Source of the DNA: Nonomuraea glycinis
GTDB lineage: Bacteria; Actinomycetota; Actinomycetes; Streptosporangiales; Streptosporangiaceae
Length of the DNA: 64,000 bases
NCBI RefSeq assembly: GCF_014646515.1
Contig: NZ_BMNK01000016.1
Coordinates: forward strand, 1-64,000
Reading direction: 5' to 3'
Below, in pieces: positions 8,617 to 17,158 of this stretch. The number at the start of each line of letters is the position of its first letter. Position 1 is the first letter of the stretch. The notes below the pieces were generated by a model. The model was not told the origin of the DNA. It worked only from the letters and a program-made list of their open reading frames with translations, and searched no databases. The translations under genes were made by a program, and so were the position numbers.

Positions 8617-9513
8617 CTAGGCGCTCAGCACCTTGCGGAGCAGCTCACCGAACTCGGTGGGGTGCGTGCTGAGACCGATGTGCCCGCCGGGGAAGTGGAC
8701 GAGCTCCGTACCGCACCTCTCGGCCAGGAAGGCGGCGGGACGGTAGGGCAGTTCGCCGCGCGAGTCCGCTCCGCCCGCGAGCACGAGCCGATCCGACAGG
8801 GCCGCCAGACGGTCCAGGTCCGGGACATAGGCCATGAAGCTCGGCACGATCCGCCCGAGGAAGTAGGGCATGTTCGCCTTCGTACGCTCGGCTCGTGCCG
8901 CTGCCCGCGGTGGCAGCTCCATGACGGCCTCGGCGGCAACGGGCTTCTCGGCGCCCGACCGGCTGAGGCCCGCTGGCTGGCTGAGGTCCGCCGGGCGGTT
9001 GAGCCCCGCTGGTCGGCTGAGGGCCGCCGCGAACTCGGCCACCGCCGGCATCAGCCCGTCCCGCCGGAAGGTGTCCTGGACGCGGGCGAGCATCGCGCGG
9101 TGCTCGGCGGCGTCCGGCAGCACCTCCACCACCGGCGGCTCGTGCGCCACCACGCGGGCGAGGCGGCCGGGATGGGTGGCGAGCAGGTGCAGCGCGACGA
9201 TCGCACCCGAGCTGCAGCCGGCCACGCGGGCGGGCGTGTCCGGCGACAGCAGCTCCAGCAGCCGAAACGCGTCGTCGGCGTGCTGGGCGACCTGCTGCGT
9301 GGCCTCCGGGTCGTCCAGCGGGCTGCGGGACATGCCGCGCGGGTCGTAGGAGGCGACCGTGTGGTCGATGGCCAGGTCGTCGGCGATGCCGTCGTAGGAG
9401 GCGGCGTCGCCCGCGCCGCCGGGGATCAGCAGCAGGAGCGGGCCTGTCCCGCGCACCTCGTAGTGCAGGGTGGCGCCGTCCACGCGCAGGCGGCCGGTGG
9501 TCGGGTCGGTCAT
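8617..9513 (-). CDS. Alpha/beta-hydrolase with internal hexapeptide repeats
   Basis: A 298-residue alpha/beta-hydrolase. PLLLLIPGGAGDA is the oxyanion strand, GCSSGA gives the probable nucleophile Ser101, and GGHIGLSTHP carries the catalytic histidine. Residues 165-188 in the cap region consist of four tandem six-residue units (LSRPAG, LNRPAD, LSQPAG, LSRSGA), matched by 18-bp DNA repeats at 8950-9021. The start overlaps the end of the upstream TetR gene by four bases (ATGA), so the two are translationally coupled and the hydrolase is likely under that regulator. Confidence 0.85.
   Translation of the reverse strand: MTDPTTGRLRVDGATLHYEVRGTGPLLLLIPGGAGDAASYDGIADDLAIDHTVASYDPRGMSRSPLDDPEATQQVAQHADDAFRLLELLSPDTPARVAGCSSGAIVALHLLATHPGRLARVVAHEPPVVEVLPDAAEHRAMLARVQDTFRRDGLMPAVAEFAAALSRPAGLNRPADLSQPAGLSRSGAEKPVAAEAVMELPPRAAARAERTKANMPYFLGRIVPSFMAYVPDLDRLAALSDRLVLAGGADSRGELPYRPAAFLAERCGTELVHFPGGHIGLSTHPTEFGELLRKVLSA
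8950..9021 (-). repeat. Four 18-bp tandem repeats inside the hydrolase gene
   Basis: Four successive 18-bp units encode L-S/N-R/Q-P/S-A/G-x. They keep the reading frame, so copy-number change would lengthen or shorten the cap domain by six residues without breaking the gene. Confidence 0.7.
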
Positions 9514-10103
9514 GATGGGTCTCCTTCACGGGATGCGGGCCAGCGCTCCAGGAGAGCGTGCAGGGCGTCGAGGCAGCGGGCCCACGAGGCCTCCGCCGGC
9601 CGCGCGTGCGCGAAGCCGCCGGCGGCCTCGAGACTGACGAAGCCGTGCAGCGTGCTGCGCACCAGCCGGACCGCGTCGGTCAGGTCGGGCTCGGCCAGCT
9701 CGTAGGCGCGCAGCATGCTGTACGTCAGCTCGACCGCACGTCGCGGCCCGGCGGCCCGGGCCGCGAGCTCGGGATCGATCTGCGTCGGGATCTGCGTGGC
9801 GGTGTACCGGCCCGGGTGGGCGTGGGCGTACGCCCGCCAGGAGTCCGCGAACGCCACCAGGGCGTCCTTCCCGGCCCGCCCCGCGGTGGCCTCCGCGATG
9901 CGGATGGTCTTCTCGTCCGCCGCCAGCAGCGCGATCCGCCCGCGCAGGTCCTCCAGGCCGCGTACGTGCACGTACAGGCTGGCGTCCTTCACTCCCAGCC
10001 GCCGCGCCACCGCCGACATGGTCACGTGTTCGAGCCCGACCTCGTCCGCCAGCTCGGCGCCCGTCAGCGTCACCCGGTCCGCCGTCAACCCGGCCCGCGC
10101 CAT
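9510..10103 (-). CDS. TetR/AcrR-family regulator
   Basis: A 197-residue TetR regulator with an HTH at about residues 14-50 (ELADEVGLEHVTMSAVARRL then GVKDASLYVHVRG) and a TetR_C_33/WHG-like C-terminal domain (AELA...TYSMLRAYELAEPDLTDAVRLV then STLHGFVSLEAAGGF). It overlaps the downstream hydrolase start by four bases. A 17-bp dyad lies 29 bases upstream, so autorepression of the two-gene operon is likely. Confidence 0.88.
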   Translation of the reverse strand: MARAGLTADRVTLTGAELADEVGLEHVTMSAVARRLGVKDASLYVHVRGLEDLRGRIALLAADEKTIRIAEATAGRAGKDALVAFADSWRAYAHAHPGRYTATQIPTQIDPELAARAAGPRRAVELTYSMLRAYELAEPDLTDAVRLVRSTLHGFVSLEAAGGFAHARPAEASWARCLDALHALLERWPASREGDPS

Positions 10104-10131
10104 GCGCGTACCACCTATCTCCTAGAGTCAC

Positions 10132-10148
10132 TCATTAAAACCTAATGA
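10132..10148. promoter_or_regulatory. Candidate TetR operator
   Basis: TCATTA-AAACC-TAATGA is a perfect dyad with a 5-base centre, and the flanks CCTAG/CTAGG extend the symmetry. It is AT-rich in a GC-rich setting and sits directly upstream of the TetR-hydrolase operon. Confidence 0.55.
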
Positions 10149-10193
10149 CCCTAGGATAAGCCTTGGCCTACTCATCGGAAAACCGATATCCAG

Positions 10194-11432
10194 TCAGGCG
10201 GCAAGCTGACCGGCCACCGGTAGCCGGTCGCGTCGATCCAGCCGCCTGACGGCCGCCGCGGAGACCAGCCCCGCGACGGCCAGCAGCGCCCACGGCAGCC
10301 CTGCCGCCCCGAAGGAGCGGGCCACGTCGACCAGGGCCCCCGCCAGCAGGTTCCCGGCCAGGATGCCGACGCCGGACAGCAGGTTGTACAGCCCGTAGTA
10401 GGTGCCGATCAGCCGATCCCCCGCCATGTCGGCGATGGTGGCCATCTCGAACGGGAAGGCGACCAGCGTCCCCACGGTGAGCAGCAGCGTGCACGCCACC
10501 AGGGGCAGCAGCGCCCACCCCGGCGGGAGAGCCAGGTGCGCCACCGCGGCCGGGGGCAGGAACGCGACCCCCATGAGGGCCAGGCCGCGGCTGATCGCCT
10601 GCCCGCGACTCCACCGGGCCGAGCACCAGGCGGTCAGGCGTACCTGCCCGGCGATGCCGAGCAGCGCCGACAGCGCGTACAACGTCATCACGCCCGCCTG
10701 GCCGCCGCCGAGCCGGTCCACCTCCAGCGGCAGCGCCAGATACATCTGGAACGACAGCGCGTAGGAGGCGATCATCGCCGCCGCGAAGGAGACGAAGGCC
10801 CGATCACCGAACGCCCTGCGCCAGTCGCTCAGCACCGGCGGACGCTCGCCGGCCGATCCCCGCCGAGCCGGCAGACACAGGCCCTGCAGCACGGTCAGTA
10901 CGGCGAAGATCGCCGCGGCGGACAGGCACACGGCAGTGAACCCGGCGTTCAGCAGCGCGAGGCCGACGAGAGGGCCGAGCAGAATGCCCCCCTGGTAGAA
11001 GACGTTGAACACGGCGAACGCCGTCACCTTGCGCTCCCCCGCCGCGCACGCCAGATAGGCGCGGGCCGCCGGATTGAACAGCGCCCCGGCGAACCCCGTC
11101 ACGGCGGCCGCCACGATCAGCCACGGCAGCGAGGTGGTCAGCCCGAACAGCGCGAACCCGACGGTCCGCAGCCCGCACCCGAGCATGATCAGCGGCTTGT
11201 GACCGACCCGGTCCGCCAGCGTGCCGCCGATCAGGAACAGGCCCTGCTGGCTCAGGTTGCGCAGGCCCAGGATGAGCCCGATCGTCCAGGCGGCCATCCC
11301 CACGCCGCTCGACAGGTGCTGGGCGAGGTAGGGCATGAGCATGTAGAAGCCGAGGTTGATGCCCGCCTGGTTGATCTGCAGGAGCTGGATGGGCCGGTCG
11401 AAGGAGCGGAACTCGGCCAGCACGCCCCTCAT
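10194..11432 (-). CDS. MFS transporter
   Basis: A 412-residue major facilitator with about 12 hydrophobic segments. Between helices 2 and 3 is [17 protein letters not shown], the MFS motif A (G-xxxD-R-x-G-R/H-K). The second half repeats the fold ([16 protein letters not shown], then [14 protein letters not shown]). ATG at 11432 overlaps the end of the upstream PLP enzyme by four bases, so the two proteins are made together. That coupling suggests the transporter exports a product of the cysteine-synthase-like enzyme or imports its substrate; direction cannot be read from sequence. Confidence 0.88.
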   Translation of the reverse strand: MRGVLAEFRSFDRPIQLLQINQAGINLGFYMLMPYLAQHLSSGVGMAAWTIGLILGLRNLSQQGLFLIGGTLADRVGHKPLIMLGCGLRTVGFALFGLTTSLPWLIVAAAVTGFAGALFNPAARAYLACAAGERKVTAFAVFNVFYQGGILLGPLVGLALLNAGFTAVCLSAAAIFAVLTVLQGLCLPARRGSAGERPPVLSDWRRAFGDRAFVSFAAAMIASYALSFQMYLALPLEVDRLGGGQAGVMTLYALSALLGIAGQVRLTAWCSARWSRGQAISRGLALMGVAFLPPAAVAHLALPPGWALLPLVACTLLLTVGTLVAFPFEMATIADMAGDRLIGTYYGLYNLLSGVGILAGNLLAGALVDVARSFGAAGLPWALLAVAGLVSAAAVRRLDRRDRLPVAGQLAA

Positions 11433-12520
11433 CGCGTACCGGCCAGCGGGTCGCGCACGAGGGTGCAGCGCGTCCAGCGGTGCACCTCCCGCTCGGCCGG
11501 CGTGCGCAGCAGGTCCGGCTCGTCGGCCGGGACCGTCCCTAGCAGGCCGTGCGCCCGGCAGTAGTCGTCGTCGAAGACGCTGTTCCAATAGCGCCACGGC
11601 CCGTCGGGGAAGACGGCGACGATGGTCCGGTCCGGCTGGGTGCGGGCCAGCCAGCGGGCCGCCAGGGTGACGGCGCCGGTGCTCCAGCCGCCGGAGACGT
11701 AGTGCCGGGCGGCGAGGGTGCGGCATGCCCAGACCGCTTCGGCCGGGGCGACCCAGTGGACCTCGGTGAAGGCGTCGTAGGCGACGTTGCGCGGGTGGAT
11801 GCTGGAGCCGAGCCCGCGCATCAGGCGCGGCCGGGCGGGCTGGCCGAAGATGGTCGACCCCACCGTGTCGACGCCGACGAGCTGCAGGTCGGGGAAGTGC
11901 CGGCGCAGCACGCTGGAGATGCCCGCGCTGTGCCCGCCGGTGCCGACCGAGCACACCAGCGTGTCGATCTGCGGCAGCTGGCTCATCAGCTCGTGGGCCA
12001 GTCCGGCGTAGGCCTCCACGTTGTCGGGATTGTTGTACTGGTCGGGACAGTAGGATCCGGGTTCCTCGGCGAGCAGGTCGCGCACTCTCTCCAGACGGGC
12101 CTGTTGCCAGCCGCCTGTCGGGTGCGGCTCCGTGACGATCTCCAGGCGTACGCCGTAGGAGGCGAGCAGCCGGCACATGAGCGGCTCCATGCCGGCGTCG
12201 CCCACCAGCACGACCGGATGACCGAAGACGATGCCGGCGAGCGCGAGTCCGAGCCCCAGGGTGCCGCTGGTCGACTCGATGATGGTCGCGCCCGGCCGGA
12301 GGTCCCCCCGCGCCTTGGCCTGACGGATCATGTGCAGGGCGGGACGATCCTTGATGCCGCCCGGATTGAAGCCTTCGAGTTTGGCCCAGAACCCTCCCCG
12401 GTCCGGCACGAACGGCTCGGAGATGAAGGCCAGTGGCGTATTTCCTACGGTCAGGGAAAGCGCGCGGCTGCCGGTCGGTGGCGTATCTTTCAGGCGCGCG
12501 AAAATTGCTTGCGATGACAT
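11429..12520 (-). CDS. Cysteine-synthase-like PLP-dependent enzyme
   Basis: A 363-residue fold-type II PLP protein. VGNTPL (25-30) opens the domain; the PLP lysine is K57 in [17 protein letters not shown] (83-89) is the substrate loop; [10 protein letters not shown] is the phosphate-binding loop. The family makes cysteine, cystathionine, 2,3-diaminopropionate or related beta-substituted alanines. At K57 the motif is GGIKDR, not the GSVKDR of housekeeping CysK, and a roughly 60-residue C-terminal extension follows the core, so it is probably a specialised enzyme rather than primary cysteine synthase. ATG at 12520 is chosen for domain placement; upstream in-frame starts to 12577 remain possible. 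Confidence 0.85.
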   Translation of the reverse strand: MSSQAIFARLKDTPPTGSRALSLTVGNTPLAFISEPFVPDRGGFWAKLEGFNPGGIKDRPALHMIRQAKARGDLRPGATIIESTSGTLGLGLALAGIVFGHPVVLVGDAGMEPLMCRLLASYGVRLEIVTEPHPTGGWQQARLERVRDLLAEEPGSYCPDQYNNPDNVEAYAGLAHELMSQLPQIDTLVCSVGTGGHSAGISSVLRRHFPDLQLVGVDTVGSTIFGQPARPRLMRGLGSSIHPRNVAYDAFTEVHWVAPAEAVWACRTLAARHYVSGGWSTGAVTLAARWLARTQPDRTIVAVFPDGPWRYWNSVFDDDYCRAHGLLGTVPADEPDLLRTPAEREVHRWTRCTLVRDPLAGTR

Positions 12521-12597
12521 GGGTGAAATCCCGAAGTAAATAGGTGCGATTCGCGGCATGGCAGGATGACCGCGCATCAGGTGGACGGTGAGCGACT

Positions 12598-12619
12598 TAT
12601 AGGAGTCGCGCGTCCTATA
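12598..12619. promoter_or_regulatory. Inverted repeat between the His/Cys-rich gene and the PLP gene
   Basis: TATAGGA at 12598-12604 is inverted as TCCTATA at 12613-12619 with an 8-base centre. It overlaps the 3' end of the upstream gene and lies about 80 bases before the PLP enzyme start. It could be an operator or a processing/attenuation hairpin. Confidence 0.4.
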
Positions 12620-13046
12620 TGCGCATCACACAGATATTTTCCCCATGAGGCGCGATCAGGCGGCATTCCGCTGCCCGGGCCGTGACGCCTTCGGCAGCGG
12701 ACGGCGGGGAGGCGGCGGCCACCGCCGCGAGCGTGGGCACGCCGACCGTCGGACCGGCCGGATGGGTCGCCGAGCAGTCGGGCCCGGTCCCGTGCCGGTG
12801 CCCTTCCGGCAGTTGACGATGCCAGCAGTTCCGGTCGTGATCAGCGGAAACGCCGCTCTCGTCCGCCGCGTGCCCCCTATCGGCGAGGTGGGCGCTGTGC
12901 TCCGACAGCTCCAGGGCCGCGCAGGCGCCGCCGTGCGCGAACACCACGCCGATGATCATGACGATCGCGAGCAGCGCATGGGCCACCAGTCGCCCGGCGC
13001 GAGAGGCGGCCGGGCAACGCGAATGATCCGTTCGGGTCGCAAGCAT
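12615..13046 (-). CDS. Small His/Cys-rich single-pass membrane protein (DUF6153-like)
   Basis: A 143-residue protein from ATG 13046. Residues 16-42 are basic then hydrophobic ([20 protein letters not shown]), a membrane anchor or uncleaved signal. The outside part is rich in His and Cys ([39 protein letters not shown]), a composition suited to metal binding. Size, topology and His-rich tail resemble DUF6153 proteins of actinomycetes; no function is known for these. It lies 94 bases upstream of the PLP-MFS pair on the same strand. Confidence 0.6.
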   Translation of the reverse strand: MLATRTDHSRCPAASRAGRLVAHALLAIVMIIGVVFAHGGACAALELSEHSAHLADRGHAADESGVSADHDRNCWHRQLPEGHRHGTGPDCSATHPAGPTVGVPTLAAVAAASPPSAAEGVTARAAECRLIAPHGENICVMRI

Positions 13047-13203
13047 CACCGGTGATAATGCCCGAAGTGCTGCCGGGCGCGCCCAGCAATGGCACAGGTT
13101 CCGGTAAAGACCCGCCCGTACGTTTCGCGGCATTCTGAGGTCGTTATTACCGACACGGAGAAAGGAACATCATCGGAGCGGGGAATATCGGCCACACTGG
13201 CAA

Positions 13204-13232
13204 GCACGGGCGGTCCTGCGTACCGCCCGTGC
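13204..13232 (+). promoter_or_regulatory. Strong hairpin in the leader of the class V PLP enzyme
   Basis: GCACGGGCGGT (13204-13214) and ACCGCCCGTGC (13222-13232) form a perfect 11-bp GC-rich stem with a 7-base loop, 29 bases before the ATG and just before its ribosome binding site. It has no following U-tract, so it is more likely a leader regulatory hairpin or protein-binding dyad than a plain terminator. Confidence 0.5.
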
Positions 13233-13261
13233 ATTCTCGCTGATAACAGGTGGAGTCCTCT

Positions 13262-14575
13262 ATGACCTTGTCCAGACGCCGGATCGTCACCGGGCTCGGC
13301 GCCATGGCCGCCGGCGCCCTGGCCCGCCCCGTCACGCCGGAGCCATCGAAGCCACCGGAGGCGCTGACCGTGCCGCAGGGCCTCACCCCCGAGGCACTCG
13401 CGCGCGACGAGCGCTTCTGGGCGACCGTCGCCCGGCAGTTCCAGGTGAGCCCCGACTTCGTCAACCTGGAGAACGGCTACTACGGGATCATGCCGGAGCC
13501 GGTCCGGCAGGCGTACCACCGCAACGTCGACCACCTCAACGAACGGAGCTCCCACCTGCTGCGCACCACCTACAAGCCGCGCGCCGACGAGGTCCGCGAC
13601 CGCCTTGCCGCCCTGCTCGGCGTCTCCGGGAAGGAGATCGCGCTGACCCGGGGCGGCACCGAGGCGCTGCAGAACCTGATCGCCGGTTACGGCCGCCTGC
13701 GACCGGGCGACGCCGTGATGTACGCCGATCTGGACTACCACAGCGGCCAGTACGCCATGAACTGGCTGCCGGCCCGGCGCGGTGTCACGGTCGAGCGCAT
13801 CGTCATCCCCGAGCCCGCCACCCGCCAGGCGGTGCTCGACACCTACGAGCGCGCCCTGAGCCGGCATCCGAAGGTGCGCCTGCTCCTGCTCAGCCACATG
13901 AACAACCGCACCGGCCTGGTCACCCCGGTGCGCCAGATCGTCGCCATGGCCCGCGCGCACGGCGTGGACGTGATCGTGGACGCCGCCCACTCCTGGGGCC
14001 AGCTCGACTTCACCCTGCCCGACCTCGACGCCGACTTCGCCGTCTTCTCCCTGCACAAGTGGATGGGCCTGCCGCTGGGCTCGGGATTCCTCTACATCCG
14101 CGAGCAGCGCCTGGCCGACATCGACCTCCTCTACGCCGACGAGACCTACCCGGCCTCCGACATCCGCTCCCGCGTGCACTCCGGCACCATGAACGTGGCC
14201 CCGTTCCTGACCGCGGACGCCGCCCTGGACTTCCACGAGACCCTCGGCGCGAAGGTCAAGCAGGCCCGCCTGCGCTATCTCCGTGACCGCTGGGTACGTC
14301 AGGCGCACGCTCTCGGCGTGCAGATCCTCACCCCGGACGAGCCCGGCATGTACGGCGGCATCACCGCGTTCCGACTACCCGGCCGCAGCTCCAAGGCCGA
14401 CAACCTCGCCATCGCCGAGGCGCTGATGGACCGGCACCGGATCTTCACCGTCGCCCGCAGCGGCATGAGCGGCGGCGACGCCGTCCGGGTCACCCCGGCC
14501 CTGTTCACCTCCGCCGACGAGGTGGACCGGCTGGCGGCCGCGCTGCGCGACCTCGGCGCGCACGCCACGCCTTGA
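13262..14575 (+). CDS. Tat-exported class V aminotransferase-fold PLP enzyme
   Basis: A 437-residue fold-type I PLP protein of aminotransferase class V, near isopenicillin-N-epimerase-like proteins. The PLP lysine is K266 in FSLHKWMGLP, and Asp240 in VDAAHSWG pairs with the cofactor nitrogen. The N-terminus TLSRRRIVTGLGAMAAGALA is a twin-arginine signal, so the enzyme should fold with PLP inside and be exported. An exported PLP enzyme facing a membrane protein and an MFS transporter suggests extracytoplasmic amino-acid chemistry (inference). ATG 13262 is chosen because GGTGGAG precedes it; a GTG twelve bases earlier is in that RBS. Confidence 0.87.
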   Translation: MTLSRRRIVTGLGAMAAGALARPVTPEPSKPPEALTVPQGLTPEALARDERFWATVARQFQVSPDFVNLENGYYGIMPEPVRQAYHRNVDHLNERSSHLLRTTYKPRADEVRDRLAALLGVSGKEIALTRGGTEALQNLIAGYGRLRPGDAVMYADLDYHSGQYAMNWLPARRGVTVERIVIPEPATRQAVLDTYERALSRHPKVRLLLLSHMNNRTGLVTPVRQIVAMARAHGVDVIVDAAHSWGQLDFTLPDLDADFAVFSLHKWMGLPLGSGFLYIREQRLADIDLLYADETYPASDIRSRVHSGTMNVAPFLTADAALDFHETLGAKVKQARLRYLRDRWVRQAHALGVQILTPDEPGMYGGITAFRLPGRSSKADNLAIAEALMDRHRIFTVARSGMSGGDAVRVTPALFTSADEVDRLAAALRDLGAHATP

Positions 14576-14593
14576 CGGCGCCGGCTGCGCCGT

Positions 14594-15415
14594 TCATGGC
14601 TTGACGGCGACCCCGCAGTACGCGTCCACCTTCTCCGGGAGGCCGAACACCTCGGACTCCACCCGCCACTGGGAGACCGACACGACGCCCGGGTCGACGA
14701 GCCGCAGGCCGTCGAAGAAGCGGGTGATCTCCTCGGGGGTACGGAGACGGTAGTTATAGACCTGCCCCTCGTCCACCAGGTTCGCGGCCTCGGCGGCCTC
14801 CTTCGGCTTGACCGTGTTGGTGCCGTCCTCAAGGATCAGGTAGCTGCCGGACGGCAGGGCCGCCATCAGGTGCCTGGTCAGCGCGTACGCCTGATCGTTG
14901 TCCGTGATCGTGCCCATCACCCCGAGCAGCATGAGCGCGGTCGGCCGGGTGAGGTCCAGTGTCCTGGCCGCATGGGTCAGGATGGCGTCCGGGTCGCGGA
15001 CGTCGGCTTCGATGTAGTCGCAGGCGCCGTCGGGGTGGCTGGCGAGCAGGGCCTGGGCGTGGACCAGCACCAGCGGGTCGTTGTCGACGTAGACGATGCG
15101 GCTGGTCGGGTCCACGCGCTGAGCGACGTCGTGGGTGTTGTCCGCCGTGGGCAGTCCCGTACCGACATCTAGATATTGTCGTATTTCTGCCTCTTCGGCC
15201 ACGTAGCGGACGGCGCGTCCTAAGAAGGCTCGGGCGTGCAGGGCGATGTCCTTGATTCCGGGATAGATGTGTTGCTCAAGGTGCTCCGCGGTTTCCCGGT
15301 CTACCTGGTAGTAGTCCTTTCCGCCGAGCAGGAAGTTCCAGACGCGGGCCTGGTGGGGCGTGGTGGTGTCGATCTCTGTGGAGGGACGCCGAGGAGGGGT
15401 CGGCTCATCCGTCAC
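14594..15415 (-). CDS. SAV2177-family SAM-dependent methyltransferase (DUF574)
   Basis: A 273-residue protein of the actinomycete SAV2177/DUF574 methyltransferase family. PHQARVWNFLLGGKDYYQVD is the family signature; YLDVGTGLPTADNTHDVAQ is the SAM-binding motif I, with IVYVDNDPLVLVHA after it. Substrates are unknown for most members. GTG at 15415 is chosen because AAGGAG lies six bases upstream. It converges on the class V PLP gene with 18 bases between stops. Confidence 0.9.
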   Translation of the reverse strand: MTDEPTPPRRPSTEIDTTTPHQARVWNFLLGGKDYYQVDRETAEHLEQHIYPGIKDIALHARAFLGRAVRYVAEEAEIRQYLDVGTGLPTADNTHDVAQRVDPTSRIVYVDNDPLVLVHAQALLASHPDGACDYIEADVRDPDAILTHAARTLDLTRPTALMLLGVMGTITDNDQAYALTRHLMAALPSGSYLILEDGTNTVKPKEAAEAANLVDEGQVYNYRLRTPEEITRFFDGLRLVDPGVVSVSQWRVESEVFGLPEKVDAYCGVAVKP

Positions 15416-15503
15416 AAAAACTCCTTGATGTAGTCGTGTCACGGCATTTCACAGTTTGTCCGCCTATAACGCCTCAGCGCCAGAGCGAGGGCCCGCTGGA
15501 CCG

Positions 15504-16196
15504 TCAGCGGGTCAAGGGCACCGCGGCCCGCTCGACGGCGGCGAACGCGCTGACGTCGAGCCACTGCGGCAGCGCGCGGCAGGCGGTGCGGTCGCCCGTC
15601 AGCAGCAACGCTTCCGCACGCAACGCCACCGACCAGCTCAGATCGCCCAGCCAGATACGGGTGAGGGTGGGCAACTCGGTCTCCAGCCACACACTGACCG
15701 GAAAGCCCGGATCGGTGTCGCACACGTCGGCACCGCCGGACCGGGACAGCACCAGCCACCACCGCTGCTGCCCGGACGGCGCGTCCCGGAAGTGCAGTTG
15801 CACCGTGGTCGCCCGCTCGGGCATCCGGGCCGGCTGCGACTCCCGTTGGATGTGGAGCATCAGCAGCACGGGGTCGAACTCGTCCGGGCGCAGGTCGTGC
15901 ATCCAGCGCACCCCCCACGCGCCCATCTGCTCCACCAGCGGCCGCAGCTCCTCCCCCGCCGGCGTGAGACGGTAGCGGGGCTCGCCGTGGATCATGTTGC
16001 GCTCCACCAGGCCGGTGCGCTGCAGCTCGCGCAGCCGTGCCGCGAGCAGCGAGGGTGACATCCGGGGGACGCCGCGGGCGATGGCGTTGAACCGGTCCTC
16101 GCCCCAGAGCAGCTCGCGGATGACGAGCAGCGTCCATCGTTCGGCGAGGATCTCGGCGGCCCGGGCGACCGGGCAATACTGGCCGTAGCGCTTCAT
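15504..16196 (-). CDS. HxlR-family regulator with C-terminal extension
   Basis: A 230-residue protein. The N-terminal HxlR domain is unmistakable: MKRYGQYCPVARAAEILAER, WTLLVIRELLWGEDRF, then RLRELQRTGLVERN and RLTPAGEELRPL. About 110 extra residues follow (VQLHFRDAPSG...WLETELPTLTRIWLGDLSW), resembling the sterol-carrier-like ligand domain of some HxlR proteins. It is divergent from the DsrE-like gene and probably regulates it. ATG 16196 follows GGGG and places the cysteine-containing first helix normally. Confidence 0.88.
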   Translation of the reverse strand: MKRYGQYCPVARAAEILAERWTLLVIRELLWGEDRFNAIARGVPRMSPSLLAARLRELQRTGLVERNMIHGEPRYRLTPAGEELRPLVEQMGAWGVRWMHDLRPDEFDPVLLMLHIQRESQPARMPERATTVQLHFRDAPSGQQRWWLVLSRSGGADVCDTDPGFPVSVWLETELPTLTRIWLGDLSWSVALRAEALLLTGDRTACRALPQWLDVSAFAAVERAAVPLTR

Positions 16197-16307
16197 GGCC
16201 CCATCATCCTCACGAAAAGCGACTTTTGCCGCTACAAAATCAGTACTGGGCCGCCGGTCACGTGTCACGCACGCTCATGAGCAAGCACCTGAGCGAAGGA
16301 GTGGCAC

Positions 16308-16670
16308 ATGTCCGGAAAAGCAGTTATCAGTCTGACGACCGGTCTGGAGGACGCCGAGCGGGTCACCGTGGCGTTCCTGGTCGCGGTCGGGGCGGCCGAA
16401 GAGGGCCGGCCGACCTTGATGTTCCTCACCAAGGAGGCCGTCCGGCTGGCGCTGCGCGGCGTCGCCACCGGCGTGGCCTGCGCCGGCTGCCCGCCGCTGC
16501 CCGACCTGGTCGAGCGGTACGTGAACGCGGGCGGCACGTTCCTGGTCTGCCCGATCTGCTTCAACGCCAAGGGCCTCGACGAGACCCAGCTGATCAAGTC
16601 TGCCGAGATCGGCGGCACCGTGGTCATGTGGCGCTGGATCGGCGACGGGGCGACGACGTTCAGCTACTGA
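16308..16670 (+). CDS. DsrE-family protein
   Basis: A 120-residue DsrE/DsrF-like protein: VISLTTGLEDAERVTVAFLV, GRPTLMFLTKEAVRLAL, then CAGCPPLPDLVERYVNAGG and a FLVCPICFNAKGL segment. The two Cys pairs (CxxC twice) fit the sulfur-relay or thiol-handling roles proposed for this fold. RBS AAGGAG precedes ATG. Its 3' end overlaps the convergent deazaflavin reductase by 11 bases. Confidence 0.87.
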   Translation: MSGKAVISLTTGLEDAERVTVAFLVAVGAAEEGRPTLMFLTKEAVRLALRGVATGVACAGCPPLPDLVERYVNAGGTFLVCPICFNAKGLDETQLIKSAEIGGTVVMWRWIGDGATTFSY

Positions 16671-17154
16671 GTCCGGGTCCGGCCGTCCTCGGGACGAACC
16701 GTACGAAGGGCACGAGCCGGCCGACCTCCCGGTAATCCGCGACGCTGCCGTCCACCTCGAACCCCATGATCTTGGAGAGCCGACGGGCGGCGGCCGGGTG
16801 GCGCGGCGCGTACCGTGCCATGAGCTCCGCGCCTTCGTCGGCGGGCAGCGGCGTGGCCGTCACCGGCAGGGTGCGGCCGCCGACCTGGACGGTGACGTCG
16901 GGGCTCTTCAGGACGTTCTGGTACCAGTCGGCGCGGGGCCCGAATCCGGAGGCCGCCACCCAGCCGTGCTCATCGTGCTCCACGACTTCGATGACCGCCT
17001 GGCGCCGCTGTCCGGAGACCCGCCCGAGGTGGGTGAGCAGCATGAGGCGCTGCCCCATCAGCGAGCCCAACCCGAACCGGTAGAACTGGATGGGCAGGCG
17101 CCACAGCCTGCGACGCAGCCCGGTCGGCGGGCCGGGCTTCTTGATGATCCGCAT
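16660..17154 (-). CDS. Deazaflavin (F420)-dependent nitroreductase-family protein
   Basis: A 164-residue split-barrel oxidoreductase of the deazaflavin-dependent nitroreductase group: LMLLTHLGRVSGQRRQAVIE, WVAASGFGPRADWYQNVLKS, then VTVQVGGRTLPVTATPL and a conserved YAPRHPAAARRLSKIMGFEV. The GxxSGxxR motif and WYxNL segment are the F420-contacting features. It starts four bases after the upstream TetR gene ends and so is part of that operon. Confidence 0.88.
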   Translation of the reverse strand: MRIIKKPGPPTGLRRRLWRLPIQFYRFGLGSLMGQRLMLLTHLGRVSGQRRQAVIEVVEHDEHGWVAASGFGPRADWYQNVLKSPDVTVQVGGRTLPVTATPLPADEGAELMARYAPRHPAAARRLSKIMGFEVDGSVADYREVGRLVPFVRFVPRTAGPGLSS

Positions 17155-17158
17155 GATC

